A stretch of 40,675 bases of DNA from Chloroflexota bacterium (GTDB taxonomy: Bacteria; Chloroflexota; Anaerolineae; Aggregatilineales; Phototrophicaceae). Position numbers and translations under genes: made by a program. Positions 16,640-24,268 of the stretch are shown here, one piece after another; the first letter of the stretch is position 1, and each line of letters opens with the position of its first letter. The DNA lies in NCBI GenBank assembly GCA_011523705.1, contig WTGC01000212.1:1-40675 (forward strand), in the 5' to 3' direction. The notes beneath the pieces are model-generated. The model made no database searches. It was given only the letters and a program-made list of their open reading frames with translations, and had not been told where the DNA came from.

Positions 16640-17278
16640 CTAGCCCAAAATCATCACATGCACCTCGCGCGGACCATGGGCGCCGTTGACCAGTTGATGC
16701 GCGATATCAGCTGTCTTGCTGGGTCCGGTTATGACAGTGGTACTGCTCGATTCGGTAAAGGCCGGATAGCCCGCATCTTTCTGAGCTCCCTGCCAGGTTT
16801 CCAGATCGGGCAAAATCTGCTCCGCGCGCATCAAAGCGATATGCACTTCCGGCAGCAGCGAAGTGGCGCGATAACGCCCGGCGCCACTCTCCAGCACGAG
16901 GCTGCCGGTCGCCGCCAGCGCCGCATTCACCCCGCTAATGCCCACCTGAACATCGCCATCATTGTGCTCCGCCACCGTTACGCCGAGCGATTCCAGCATC
17001 CCGTGTAATCCCTCAAAGGGCAGCTGGTTCTCGTCCCAACTCATAACCGACCGGTCGTCGCCGATAAGCTCCATGATCTGCTCGAAAGCCGCGTTTTGAT
17101 CGAGCTGATAAACAAAGCAGCCGACCGCTTCCGCCTCGTCGATGAAAAGCTGTAATTGCTCCCGCGGCGAAAAGTCTTGTGTTGGGATCATGTGGCGGTG
17201 TTCAGGAATCGGCTGAACTTCGGTGAAGGGCCTGCGCGCCTCCCGCAGCTTGCCCAGTATCTTGTCACGCGCGTTCAC
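16640..17278 (-). CDS. lutC: Lactate utilization protein C (LUD domain)
   Basis: Third subunit of the LutABC complex, which oxidises L-lactate to pyruvate in the cytoplasm. The 212-residue product is a LUD-domain protein with the family's GSLVLESGAGRYRATSLLP segment and the C-terminal GPSKTADIAHQLVNGAHGP motif. GTG 17278 is chosen: GGAGGG lies about nine bases upstream, and it overlaps the end of lutB by 14 bases, indicating translational coupling. The frame is open further upstream inside lutB without a better start. It converges on the reverse transcriptase gene with only 15 bases between the stops. Confidence 0.9.
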   Translation of the reverse strand: MNARDKILGKLREARRPFTEVQPIPEHRHMIPTQDFSPREQLQLFIDEAEAVGCFVYQLDQNAAFEQIMELIGDDRSVMSWDENQLPFEGLHGMLESLGVTVAEHNDGDVQVGISGVNAALAATGSLVLESGAGRYRATSLLPEVHIALMRAEQILPDLETWQGAQKDAGYPAFTESSSTTVITGPSKTADIAHQLVNGAHGPREVHVMILG

Positions 17279-18674
17279 GTCTACGTTCCCTCCACAGTTG
17301 CCGGAATGGCTTGGGCGCAAAATCGGGAAAATCGCGGTGTTTGCTCCAATTGCCCAGCGGTCCCGGCATGTATTCGCCCATGATGGCTTGGCCTGCGCGC
17401 GCCGCCTTGCCGCCGAGAGCGAATCGCCGTGGTGAGGTCATGCCGACAGCCCAAAGCTTCATCGCCGCGTCCCAGCTCGCCTGCGATTCGCCCTGGCGCA
17501 CCAAATCCCAGCGCAAATCAAGCAGCATGCGCGGCAGGTCGATATCCACCGGACAGACCTGCTTGCAGCTGCCACAGAGGCTGCTGGCATGCGGCAGCGG
17601 AGTCGCATTCTCCAAGCCGACAAACAAGGGGGTCAAGACCGCGCCGATGGGACCGCCATAGACCCAGCCATAGGCGTGGCCGCCCATCGTGCGATAGACC
17701 GGGCAAGCGTTCTGACAAGCGCCGCAGCGGATGCAAGAAAGCACCTCGGCATACTTGCCGGCGTAGATATCGCTTCGCCCATTGTCGACCAAAATCACAT
17801 AGGCGTGCTCGGGGCCATCTCCTTCTTCCGCGCGCCCGGGTCCGTTGAGGATGTTCGTATAGACCGTCATCTTCTGGCCGGTGGAGCTGCTGGGCAGCAC
17901 CTGCGTCAACGTGGCGTAGTCCTCGACGGTGTCGACCAGCTTCTCGATCCCGATCAAGGCAACGTGCACGCGCGGCAGCGAGGTGCACATGCGGCCATTG
18001 CCTTCGTTCATCACCAGACCGATAGAACCCGTTTCGGCAATGAGGAAGTTGCCGCCGGAGACGCCCATATCGGCGCTGAGGAAATCTTCGCGCAGCATCC
18101 GTCTGGCGAAAGCGACCATCTCCTCGGCATTATCGGTCGGCGCCATATTCAGTTCGCGCACAAAGACATCGCGTATTTCGGCCTTCGTCTTGTGCATGAC
18201 GGGGCCAACAATGTGGCTGGGGGTTTCGCCCGCGAGCTGGATGATGTATTCGCCCAGGTCGGTCTCGACCACGTGCAAGCCGGCCGCTTCCATGACCTGG
18301 TTCGTGCCCAGCTCTTCGGTCAGCATGCTCTTGCTCTTGGTGACCGTCTTAACCTGGTGACGGCGCGCGATATCCAACACCAATTGATTCGCCTGCGCAG
18401 CGTCTTCCGCCCATTCCACTTGATAGCCGTTCTTCTTGAGATTGCGCTCGGCCTTCTCCAACAGATCGGGCAATTCCCGCAGGGCGCGGCGCTTGGCCTC
18501 GGCCGCCTGCTGCCGCATGAGTTCGCCATGCTCATCGCTATGGGCGAACATGGTATCCAGTCGCCGGTAATAGGCGGTTCGTGTGCCTTCGCCGATGGCG
18601 TGCTGCAAGTCTTCGTTATGCAGCGCAATATCGGCCAGCGCGATGAAGTCGTTCGATTGCACCTCAATGCTCAT
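17265..18674 (-). CDS. lutB: Lactate utilization iron-sulfur protein B
   Basis: Iron-sulfur subunit of the lactate oxidation complex, 469 residues. The N-terminal LUD-type domain contains KSKSMLTEELG and GGNFLIAETGSIGLVMNEGN. A ferredoxin-type domain follows with two cysteine clusters, CIRCGACQNACPVY and CGSCKQVCPVD, that would hold [4Fe-4S] clusters. The ATG at 18674 follows a GGGGGA site and overlaps the end of lutA by 11 bases; the longer frame back to 18737 lies inside lutA. Length and domain order are typical of YkgF/LutB. Confidence 0.93.
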   Translation of the reverse strand: MSIEVQSNDFIALADIALHNEDLQHAIGEGTRTAYYRRLDTMFAHSDEHGELMRQQAAEAKRRALRELPDLLEKAERNLKKNGYQVEWAEDAAQANQLVLDIARRHQVKTVTKSKSMLTEELGTNQVMEAAGLHVVETDLGEYIIQLAGETPSHIVGPVMHKTKAEIRDVFVRELNMAPTDNAEEMVAFARRMLREDFLSADMGVSGGNFLIAETGSIGLVMNEGNGRMCTSLPRVHVALIGIEKLVDTVEDYATLTQVLPSSSTGQKMTVYTNILNGPGRAEEGDGPEHAYVILVDNGRSDIYAGKYAEVLSCIRCGACQNACPVYRTMGGHAYGWVYGGPIGAVLTPLFVGLENATPLPHASSLCGSCKQVCPVDIDLPRMLLDLRWDLVRQGESQASWDAAMKLWAVGMTSPRRFALGGKAARAGQAIMGEYMPGPLGNWSKHRDFPDFAPKPFRQLWRERRRERA

Positions 18675-19479
18675 TACGCTTCCCCCTGACCTGTCGGGGG
18701 GCCGAGGGGGGTTTGCCCAGCCCTTGCGCCAGCACATCGGCCAAGTGCATCACGCGCTTCCCGGACCTATTTCGAGAAAGGCCGCCGTTCATCTGCGTCA
18801 GGCAGCTGACATCGCCGGTCACGATTGTTTCGGCCCCCGACGCATTGATGTTATGGATCTTGTTTTCCAGCATCGCATTGCTGATATCCGGCATCTTCAC
18901 GCTGAACAAGCCGCCGAAGCCACAGCAGACTTCGCACTCGTTCAAGTCCACTAATTCAGCGTTGCCCAGATGGCCGATCAAGTCGCGGGAGGCGCCCCCC
19001 AGCCCCAAGCCACGCAAGCCATGGCAGGCATCGTGAATCGCGAAGGACTGCTTCTCCGGCAGCGTCAAATCAAGATTGACGATGCCAAGCCCATCGACCA
19101 GAAACTCGCTGAACTCCCAAGTGATGGAGGCCATCCGCTGCGCCTGCTCGTAAGGTTCGCCGTCTTCGGGACTGAAAAGATGAGGATACTCATGCCGCAC
19201 CATCGCCGCGCAGGAGCCGGAGGGCGTGACGATGACCTCGGCGTCTCTGAAGGCTTTGAAGAAGTGCTTCGCCACCGTGCGCGCTTCATTGCGGTAGCCG
19301 GCGTTGAAGGCGGGCTGGGCGCAGCAGGTCTGGTCCGGCGGGAAGTCGACATCGACGCCGACGTGCTCAAGGATGTCAACGACGGACATGCCGGTTTCCG
19401 GGTAGATCATGTCGACGATGCAGGTGACAAATAGCGAGACTCGTTTGCCGATAGGAGATTCGCGCGCGGGTAGTGCCAT
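18664..19479 (-). CDS. lutA: Lactate utilization protein A (CCG-domain iron-sulfur protein)
   Basis: First gene of the lut operon, 271 residues. It carries the two cysteine-rich CCG motifs of this family (TCCAQPAFNAG and EVCCGFGG), which bind an iron-sulfur cluster and are shared with heterodisulfide reductase and glycolate oxidase subunits. The product works with LutB and LutC in lactate oxidation. ATG 19479 is the first codon; the upstream ribosome binding site is weak. The sequence upstream of this start and its first 24 codons are repeated as a degenerate copy at 21263-21390, so this end of the gene was the border of a duplication. The operon order A-B-C with overlaps is standard. Confidence 0.92.
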   Translation of the reverse strand: MALPARESPIGKRVSLFVTCIVDMIYPETGMSVVDILEHVGVDVDFPPDQTCCAQPAFNAGYRNEARTVAKHFFKAFRDAEVIVTPSGSCAAMVRHEYPHLFSPEDGEPYEQAQRMASITWEFSEFLVDGLGIVNLDLTLPEKQSFAIHDACHGLRGLGLGGASRDLIGHLGNAELVDLNECEVCCGFGGLFSVKMPDISNAMLENKIHNINASGAETIVTGDVSCLTQMNGGLSRNRSGKRVMHLADVLAQGLGKPPSAPRQVRGKRNEH

Positions 19480-19681
19480 GCTATTCGCTTTCGTTCGCTA
19501 CGGATAGTACAGGCAGGTAGTGTACCGAAAACCCATCCGTCAAGCTATTGCGCGTCATCGAGAAAATGCCTATTTGGCCTACCCGACGATTGGTCAACGG
19601 TGTGTCCGTATTGCTGGACTCTGTTGCGCAACTGCCTTACCTTGAGCGTGGATGTACAAATAGGCTTGCCGGACGGAGATT
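19480..19681. promoter_or_regulatory. Divergent intergenic region between lutA and beta-helix gene 1
   Basis: The lutA-proximal part (19480-19530) contains tacggatagtacaggcag and tagtgtac, kept almost unchanged in the second copy at 21359-21390. Read on the minus strand this gives a possible -10 TACTAT (TAATAT in the copy). The part near the beta-helix gene has gacgattggtcaacggtgtg (about 19583-19602), which recurs as gacgattggccaacggtgtg at about 22962-22981 before the second beta-helix gene. Conservation between copies suggests these blocks matter; no strong -35/-10 pair is visible. Confidence 0.45.
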
Positions 19682-20887
19682 ATGTCTGTGATGACGCGCT
19701 ATGTTTCCACATCCGTTTTGATAGTGATGCTATTGGGCTTTTCGGTTGTCGCTCTGGCGCAGGATGCGATGAGCGAAACCGAGCCAATCTGCACGCTTGC
19801 GGACCGGATCACCGGATTAAACAAGGGCGTACAGGTTGCCGGCTGCCCAACTTCCCAGGGTTCGAAAGCGATTCACCTATGGGATGATCTTGTCTTGACC
19901 GAACCGTTGCCGGTTATTACCTCGCGCATCACGGTCGTAGGAAACGGACACTCCATCAGTGGCAATGGTCAGTTCCGCATATTTGAAGTAGACGGTGGAG
20001 AACTCTCAGTAAAGCGTCTGTACATGCGCGATGGCCACGCCGAAGTAGGCGGTTGCTTGTCGGTAAAGAACGGCGGAATGCTATACGTGCTTGATAGCAC
20101 CATGCAAGACTGCCACGCCAGCATGTACGGCGGCGCGATAAGAAATGTGCGTAGCGATCTGCATGTCGTCGGCAGCGTGCTGACACGGAACTCGGCTGCG
20201 ATGGGTGGAGGCGCAATCTCGACGGCTAGCAGCCTGTCAACAACGATAGAGAACAGCCTTTTCGAAAATAATGCCGCGCGTTGGGGCGGTGCAATCGTCT
20301 TCCATGAGGACAGAGGGAATATCACCAACACCATTCTTCGCGATAACTTCGCGGAACAGACTGGCGGCGCGATTGAAAATGTGGAAGGCGTATTACAAGT
20401 TAGGAAGTCTGTCCTCAGTCACAATGAAGCCGGGGGTGGCGGCGGTATTCATACTCAGGGCTGGACGTCAGCACTGATCGTTGACGACAGTACATTCACA
20501 GGCAACGTTGCCGCCGGAAGAGGTGGCGCAATACGCATACGAAGAGGGTCGCAAGTTTTTATGAACGGCAGCGCAGCTATTGCAAACAGCGCGGGTGACG
20601 CCGGCGGCGCCATCTTTTCATTTGATGGGTCAATCACCATCATCGACAGCAAAATATCGAAAAATGACGCGCCAATTGGCGCGGCCATCTATGCCGAATG
20701 TTGTGACGTCACGATTGGAGATTCTTCAGTCGACGACAGCAAGTCCGATGATGACGGAGAATCCATTTATGTGGACAAGGGTGACCTGCAACTGCTCAAA
20801 CACCTGGATGTTATCGGCAATTCAGAAGCTGAGATGCATCCTGTTACAGCGTTTGACTCCCTCGGTGGGCGCCTTTTGAGCGGGTAA
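19682..20887 (+). CDS. Secreted beta-helix protein 1 (polymorphic outer membrane protein-like repeats)
   Basis: A 401-residue exported protein of unknown function. A signal peptide (hydrophobic core LIVMLLGFSVVALA, likely cut before QD) is followed by a two-cysteine segment (CTLADRITGLNKG to GCPTS) and then a right-handed parallel beta-helix. The helix is made of repeats with the GGAI/GGGI and F-x2-N-x-A pattern of chlamydial polymorphic membrane proteins, at least seven turns. No C-terminal anchor is evident. The start is taken as ATG 19682 because the homologous gene at 23060 has the same ATGTCTG; GTG 19688 or ATG 19691 have better spacing from the GGAG at 19675. Its closest relative is the gene at 23060-24178. 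Confidence 0.8.
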   Translation: MSVMTRYVSTSVLIVMLLGFSVVALAQDAMSETEPICTLADRITGLNKGVQVAGCPTSQGSKAIHLWDDLVLTEPLPVITSRITVVGNGHSISGNGQFRIFEVDGGELSVKRLYMRDGHAEVGGCLSVKNGGMLYVLDSTMQDCHASMYGGAIRNVRSDLHVVGSVLTRNSAAMGGGAISTASSLSTTIENSLFENNAARWGGAIVFHEDRGNITNTILRDNFAEQTGGAIENVEGVLQVRKSVLSHNEAGGGGGIHTQGWTSALIVDDSTFTGNVAAGRGGAIRIRRGSQVFMNGSAAIANSAGDAGGAIFSFDGSITIIDSKISKNDAPIGAAIYAECCDVTIGDSSVDDSKSDDDGESIYVDKGDLQLLKHLDVIGNSEAEMHPVTAFDSLGGRLLSG

Positions 20888-20968
20888 CCGTGAAACCTAT
20901 CTTGCAGACAGGAGTGATGCCGGCGGCGTAACAGCTTTCTTCGCCCACATATATAGCGACCGCTACGA

Positions 20969-21028
20969 GCCTTTTTGTTACAATCCGCCATAGTTCAGCC
21001 TGAGCAAAGGATAAGATAGTGGCGGATT
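20969..21028 (+). pseudogene. Remnant of the xylA promoter and first codons
   Basis: About 60 bases match the region just upstream of xylA (24219-24278): cctttttgttacaat, then ccgcca, then gagcaaaggat, and gtggcggatt in place of the xylA start atggcggatt. The match stops after the fourth codon, where unrelated sequence begins. It marks the right-hand border of the duplicated segment that contains beta-helix gene 1. Confidence 0.7.
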
Positions 21029-21250
21029 TCCAAGCTCCAGCAGCGTCTGCGCCAGGTAGGCCGCGTCCGCCAGCTCCGTCTCCATTGGATCGACCGGCGC
21101 AGCGTATTCGGGGTTGCGCGTGGGTTCAAGCGGGATCAAGGTCTCGCCGACGCGCGCGTAGCGATGGAGTGTGCCATCCGAATTTGTGACAAGCAGGAAT
21201 TCCGCTTTCAGCCAATTGGTCGCGTCCAGGTCGGCCAGGGAGGCTGACAT
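20978..21250 (-). pseudogene. 90-codon open frame at the duplication junction, probable gene fragment
   Basis: The frame encodes a hydrophilic, protein-like sequence (LKAEFLLVTNSDGTLHRYAR, then LIPLEPTRNPEYAAPV, then an acidic helix ending in LLELG). Its last dozen codons run into the reversed xylA remnant, so the natural C-terminus is missing, and there is no ribosome binding site before the ATG at 21250. It lies exactly between the xylA remnant and the lutA remnant. I do not recognise the family. It may be an internal fragment of a larger gene trapped at the junction, or a small intact gene. Confidence 0.4.
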
Positions 21251-21262
21251 TTTCGACTGTTG

Positions 21263-21340
21263 CTAGATCATGTCGACGGTGCAGGTGAAGAAAAGAGAGA
21301 CTTGTTTGCCAATCGGCGATTCGCGATGGGGCAGCGCCAT
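21263..21340 (-). pseudogene. Broken 5' end of a second lutA copy
   Basis: The minus-strand frame reads MALPHRESPIGKQVSLFF and continues TCTVDMI before a stop, against MALPARESPIGKRVSLFV and TCIVDMI at the start of lutA. The match continues upstream of the start codon to about 21390. It breaks at 21263, where unrelated sequence and a TAG follow. This is the other inner border of the tandem duplication. Confidence 0.8.
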
Positions 21341-21532
21341 GCAGTTCGCTCTTGCTTGCTACGGATATTACAGGCAGATAGTGTACAGAATAGGCGCTGG
21401 ACTAGCTATAGCGCGAGAGTAACCGACTCAGATGTGAAAGGGCAATCTCGCATTCAACTGCGTGGAGTTTTCCATATCGCCTCCAGCCGACAGCGTCCAT
21501 CCGGCTCCTATGCCAACTACTAAAGCTGTGCC

Positions 21533-21587
21533 GGGAGTGCCATCCAGAAAAAGTGACCTCGCCTCTGCCGACACGGTTGGCACTCCC
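21533..21587. repeat. 10-bp perfect inverted repeat near the glycosyltransferase 3' end
   Basis: gggagtgcca at 21533-21542 is matched by tggcactccc at 21578-21587, with a 35-base spacer. It lies just past the end of the minus-strand glycosyltransferase gene. It may be the remains of a small mobile element or a weak terminator; there is no T-run. Confidence 0.45.
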
Positions 21588-21599
21588 AGCTATAACGGA

Positions 21600-22574
21600 C
21601 TAGCCGCGACTTCCAATCCACTTCCGCCGCCAATGACAGAACTGCTGCCAGCGCCGCGGCGACGCTCTTTCCAGTCGCCGATTCATTTCAGCCACCAATA
21701 ACGAGCGTTCCTCAGGCCGGACGTAACCGCGTTCTACCAGCGTTTCAATAATGCGATTCATGTCCTTCTTTGCCAAGCGACGATCATTCCAACTCAGGAT
21801 CTGATTTTCTTGCAGGTCTCGAAAGCGCCTTAACGCATCGTCGCAAACCCCGCCCCAAAGCAAGCGAAGCTGACGCCGCACATCACCCATCGCCATCATG
21901 TCTTCCGTATTGATCGTCTGGCTAGTCGTGTTATTGTCGTGCGCACGTTGGAGGTAAAGAATCTCAGTGAGATTGGCGAACCGGATTGATGACTTGTATA
22001 AGAGGCTTGCAAGGAATCCTCTCTCATGATTGCGCCTGTCCACCTCGTCCCAACCGCCGACGCGATCCAAATGCTCCCGGCGAATCATCATCGTCCCGCT
22101 CAATAGGTGCAAATATCTCCCGTTAAAGATGTTGAAAGCGATAATCGCATGATCCGCCGGACACTTGCGAATGCCCAGGTCTATCGTGAGATCGTGATTC
22201 ATTCGTTTAACTTGAACGCCGACAGCGCCGACTTCAGAGTGCTTATCCAAAAAGTCGACCTGTTTCTGCAATCGAGTCGGCAGGCTGACATCATCCGAAT
22301 CCATATAAGCGATGTATTCGCCGTGAGCGATGTCAAAGCCGCGATTGCGAGCGCCAGACGCGCCTGTATTGCAGTCCAGGATTAGCGATCGAATCCGTGA
22401 ATCCTTCTCTTCATAAGCTCGTATGATCTCCACGCTGTCATCTTCCGAGCCGTCGTCCACGAGGATTAGCTCGTAGTCCGCGAATCCTTGCGCCAGAATG
22501 CTCTCAATCGCCTCGCCCAGATAATCCCCATTGTTGAACGAAGCCAGGATGACTGATATTTTCGGAGCTTTCAC
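21600..22574 (-). CDS. Family 2 glycosyltransferase
   Basis: A 324-residue GT-A-fold glycosyltransferase that would transfer a sugar from a nucleotide donor, typically for surface polysaccharide. The N-terminal strand ISVILASFNNGDYLGEAIES, the nucleotide-binding LILVDDGSEDDS, GASGARNRG, the metal-binding YMDSDDVS and the later HNERGF region (equivalent to the ED acceptor-site motif) are in standard order. No membrane helix is seen. The start is a GTG at 22574 with AAGGATGAG upstream. It lies alone on the minus strand between the two halves of the duplicated segment, with no other glycan genes nearby, which suggests insertion or a surviving island. Confidence 0.87.
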   Translation of the reverse strand: MKAPKISVILASFNNGDYLGEAIESILAQGFADYELILVDDGSEDDSVEIIRAYEEKDSRIRSLILDCNTGASGARNRGFDIAHGEYIAYMDSDDVSLPTRLQKQVDFLDKHSEVGAVGVQVKRMNHDLTIDLGIRKCPADHAIIAFNIFNGRYLHLLSGTMMIRREHLDRVGGWDEVDRRNHERGFLASLLYKSSIRFANLTEILYLQRAHDNNTTSQTINTEDMMAMGDVRRQLRLLWGGVCDDALRRFRDLQENQILSWNDRRLAKKDMNRIIETLVERGYVRPEERSLLVAEMNRRLERASPRRWQQFCHWRRKWIGSRG

Positions 22575-22805
22575 AATTGCCGTCTCATCCTTCCACGTCT
22601 TCTCGAATCGCCGACCGACGCCGAGCTTGTCGATCTGGAATTCCTATAGCGCCGCCAGCCCGTTTACGGCAAACGCGTCATCGCGCGCCAAAATGTCTAT
22701 GTCGCCTAATCCACAGGCGGCGCGCGGAACAGCCAAATCGCGTTAAGCGTCGATGCCCGTGTACAGCTTACGGAACTGGTTTTCCGCTTTACGTTGCGCA
22801 TGTTA
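22575..22805 (-). pseudogene. Possible decayed nucleotidyltransferase-like coding remnant
   Basis: Reading upstream of the glycosyltransferase in its own frame gives about 75 protein-like codons interrupted by a TAA (22743-22745) and a TAG (22644-22646). They include LAVPRAACGLGDIDILARDD and FQIDKLGVGRRFEKTWKDE. GDIDIL resembles the metal-binding G-x-D-x-D stretch of polymerase-beta-type nucleotidyltransferases. Both stops could be single-base changes from Trp codons. The assignment is tentative. Confidence 0.3.
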
Positions 22806-23059
22806 ATTCATATTGTAGCGAAATCCGGTCAGAGAGCAATTGCTTCTATCGTACATACTCTAAGGCAGGGGGCATGCAGGCTGATCGGAGATTGCATAGT
22901 TGAATTTCTCGTTCACATCCTAGTGTGTTCGGCGCACAAGAGTCGGCGAGTTCCCCTGCCTGACGATTGGCCAACGGTGTGTCCAGTTTTATGGCAACGC
23001 ATTCGCGAATGTTTTACATTCTTTAGACTAGATTCTCTCCAATATGTATGGGGGAACTT
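22806..23059. other. Upstream region of beta-helix gene 2
   Basis: No gene is supported here. The block at about 22955-22985 (ctgcctgacgattggccaac and onward) matches the region about 80-100 bases before beta-helix gene 1. Nearer the gene, tttacattctttagactaga is AT-rich, but no convincing promoter pair is seen. Confidence 0.4.
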
Positions 23060-24178
23060 ATGTCTGGATTCATTCATAGATTCGTTGCAGTCGTGTTTTT
23101 GCTGCTACCAGCAGTTCGATTGTTGGCTCAGGACGCGAAGCATGAGGAGATTGCGGCGCCGAATTGTACGCTGGCGGAACAGATCATGTCATCCAATACA
23201 GGTGAAAAGGTCGGCGATTGCCCGATACTGGAAGGAATGGAAGCCTTTCAGTTGCGCGAAGACATTGTTTTGACCGAAAGTTTGCCAGCAATCACATCTT
23301 ATTTCATCATCGACGGCAACGGCCATACAATCAGCGGCGACAACCGATTCCGCATCTTTGAAGTACATGGCGGCCGACTTACCATTTTGAACCTGAAAAT
23401 GATAGACGGTAAAGCCGGGCGGGGCAGCGCGATATTCGCCGATCAGGGCGCGACAGTTTACCTGGAGTCGTGCAGCATCAAGCGAAGCGTCGCGAAATAC
23501 AGCGGCGCGATATTTGCGCGCTACAGTCAGCTTTACGTAAACAGTAGTGAAATCTCCTGGAATATCGCCGACAGCGGCGCGGCGATCTATAGCGCTGCCA
23601 GCAACATCCAGATCACGCTTAGCCGGTTTGAAGGAAACGGTTCGCGCAAAGGTGGCGCGATTTACCATTATGTGGGGCGCGGTACGATCAAAAATAGCGA
23701 GTTCGACAAAAACTCGGCCAGCGAAGACGGCGGCGCAATTGTCAACGCGCACGGCGTACTGCAAGTCCGCGATAGCGTATTCAGCCAAAATTCAGCGGCG
23801 GCCGGCGGCGCGATATATAGCCTCGGCTATGACAGTTTGCTTTCGATTGTAAACAGTCGCTTTGAGTACAACGAGAGTAGCGGCAAAGGCGGAGCCATCT
23901 ATGCCAATAGCGATGACGTTTTTGTAAGCGACAGTACCTTTGAACATAATTCCGCGAGTCACTCGGGGGGCGGCATATTTGCCGAGCGCGGCGCGTTTTT
24001 CCTGAGCTACAGTACGGTTCACAACAATACCGCCAGGAATGGCGCGGGCATCTACACCGAAGGCGGCAGCGTCACGATCGTCGACACGGCAATCGACAAC
24101 AACACCTCCACATACAATGGGGAACAGCTCTACGTTGAAAAGAGCGAAATTCGGTTCTTTGACATACGCGAGAACTGA
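23060..24178 (+). CDS. Secreted beta-helix protein 2 (polymorphic outer membrane protein-like repeats)
   Basis: A 372-residue paralogue of the protein at 19682-20887. The signal peptide (core VAVVFLLLPAVRLLA, cut before QD) leads to the same two-cysteine segment (CTLAEQIMSSNTG to GDCPIL), then to beta-helix repeats with GGAI, GAAI and GGGI turns and F-x2-N-x-A/S ladders. The segment around IDGNGHTISGDNRFRIFEV is nearly the same as VVGNGHSISGNGQFRIFEV of copy 1, while the distal repeats differ more. ATG 23060 has GGGGGA just upstream; ATG 23048 is in frame but lacks a site. It directly precedes xylA. Its role may be surface attachment or glycan binding, which is inference. Confidence 0.8.
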   Translation: MSGFIHRFVAVVFLLLPAVRLLAQDAKHEEIAAPNCTLAEQIMSSNTGEKVGDCPILEGMEAFQLREDIVLTESLPAITSYFIIDGNGHTISGDNRFRIFEVHGGRLTILNLKMIDGKAGRGSAIFADQGATVYLESCSIKRSVAKYSGAIFARYSQLYVNSSEISWNIADSGAAIYSAASNIQITLSRFEGNGSRKGGAIYHYVGRGTIKNSEFDKNSASEDGGAIVNAHGVLQVRDSVFSQNSAAAGGAIYSLGYDSLLSIVNSRFEYNESSGKGGAIYANSDDVFVSDSTFEHNSASHSGGGIFAERGAFFLSYSTVHNNTARNGAGIYTEGGSVTIVDTAIDNNTSTYNGEQLYVEKSEIRFFDIREN

Positions 24179-24218
24179 AGACCTTCACGATTGCCATCAC
24201 CATATCGCCCGCCGCAAA

Positions 24219-24268
24219 CCTTTTTGTTACAATCTCCGCCAAACCTGACCCGAGCAAAGGACAACACA
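24219..24268 (+). promoter_or_regulatory. Probable xylA promoter and leader
   Basis: A TACAAT hexamer at 24228-24233 lies 35 bases before the xylA ATG and is followed by an AAAGGA ribosome binding site (24256-24261). The same block, including the hexamer and the ribosome binding site, survives in the degenerate copy at 20969-21028. No good -35 is present. Confidence 0.4.

Noticed and set aside
16617..16645. Bidirectional terminator between the RT gene and lutC
   Set aside because: Only a poor, interrupted inverted repeat is visible and no T-run on either strand.
17589..18689. A 366-codon plus-strand open frame opposite lutB
   Set aside because: It mirrors lutB codon by codon, has low-complexity His/Gly/Ala content typical of antisense frames of G+C-rich genes, and lutB is clearly the real gene.
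22793..23273. 159-codon plus-strand open frame before beta-helix gene 2
   Set aside because: It overlaps the start of the beta-helix gene in another frame, is rich in Arg and Cys without domain signs, and has no ribosome binding site.
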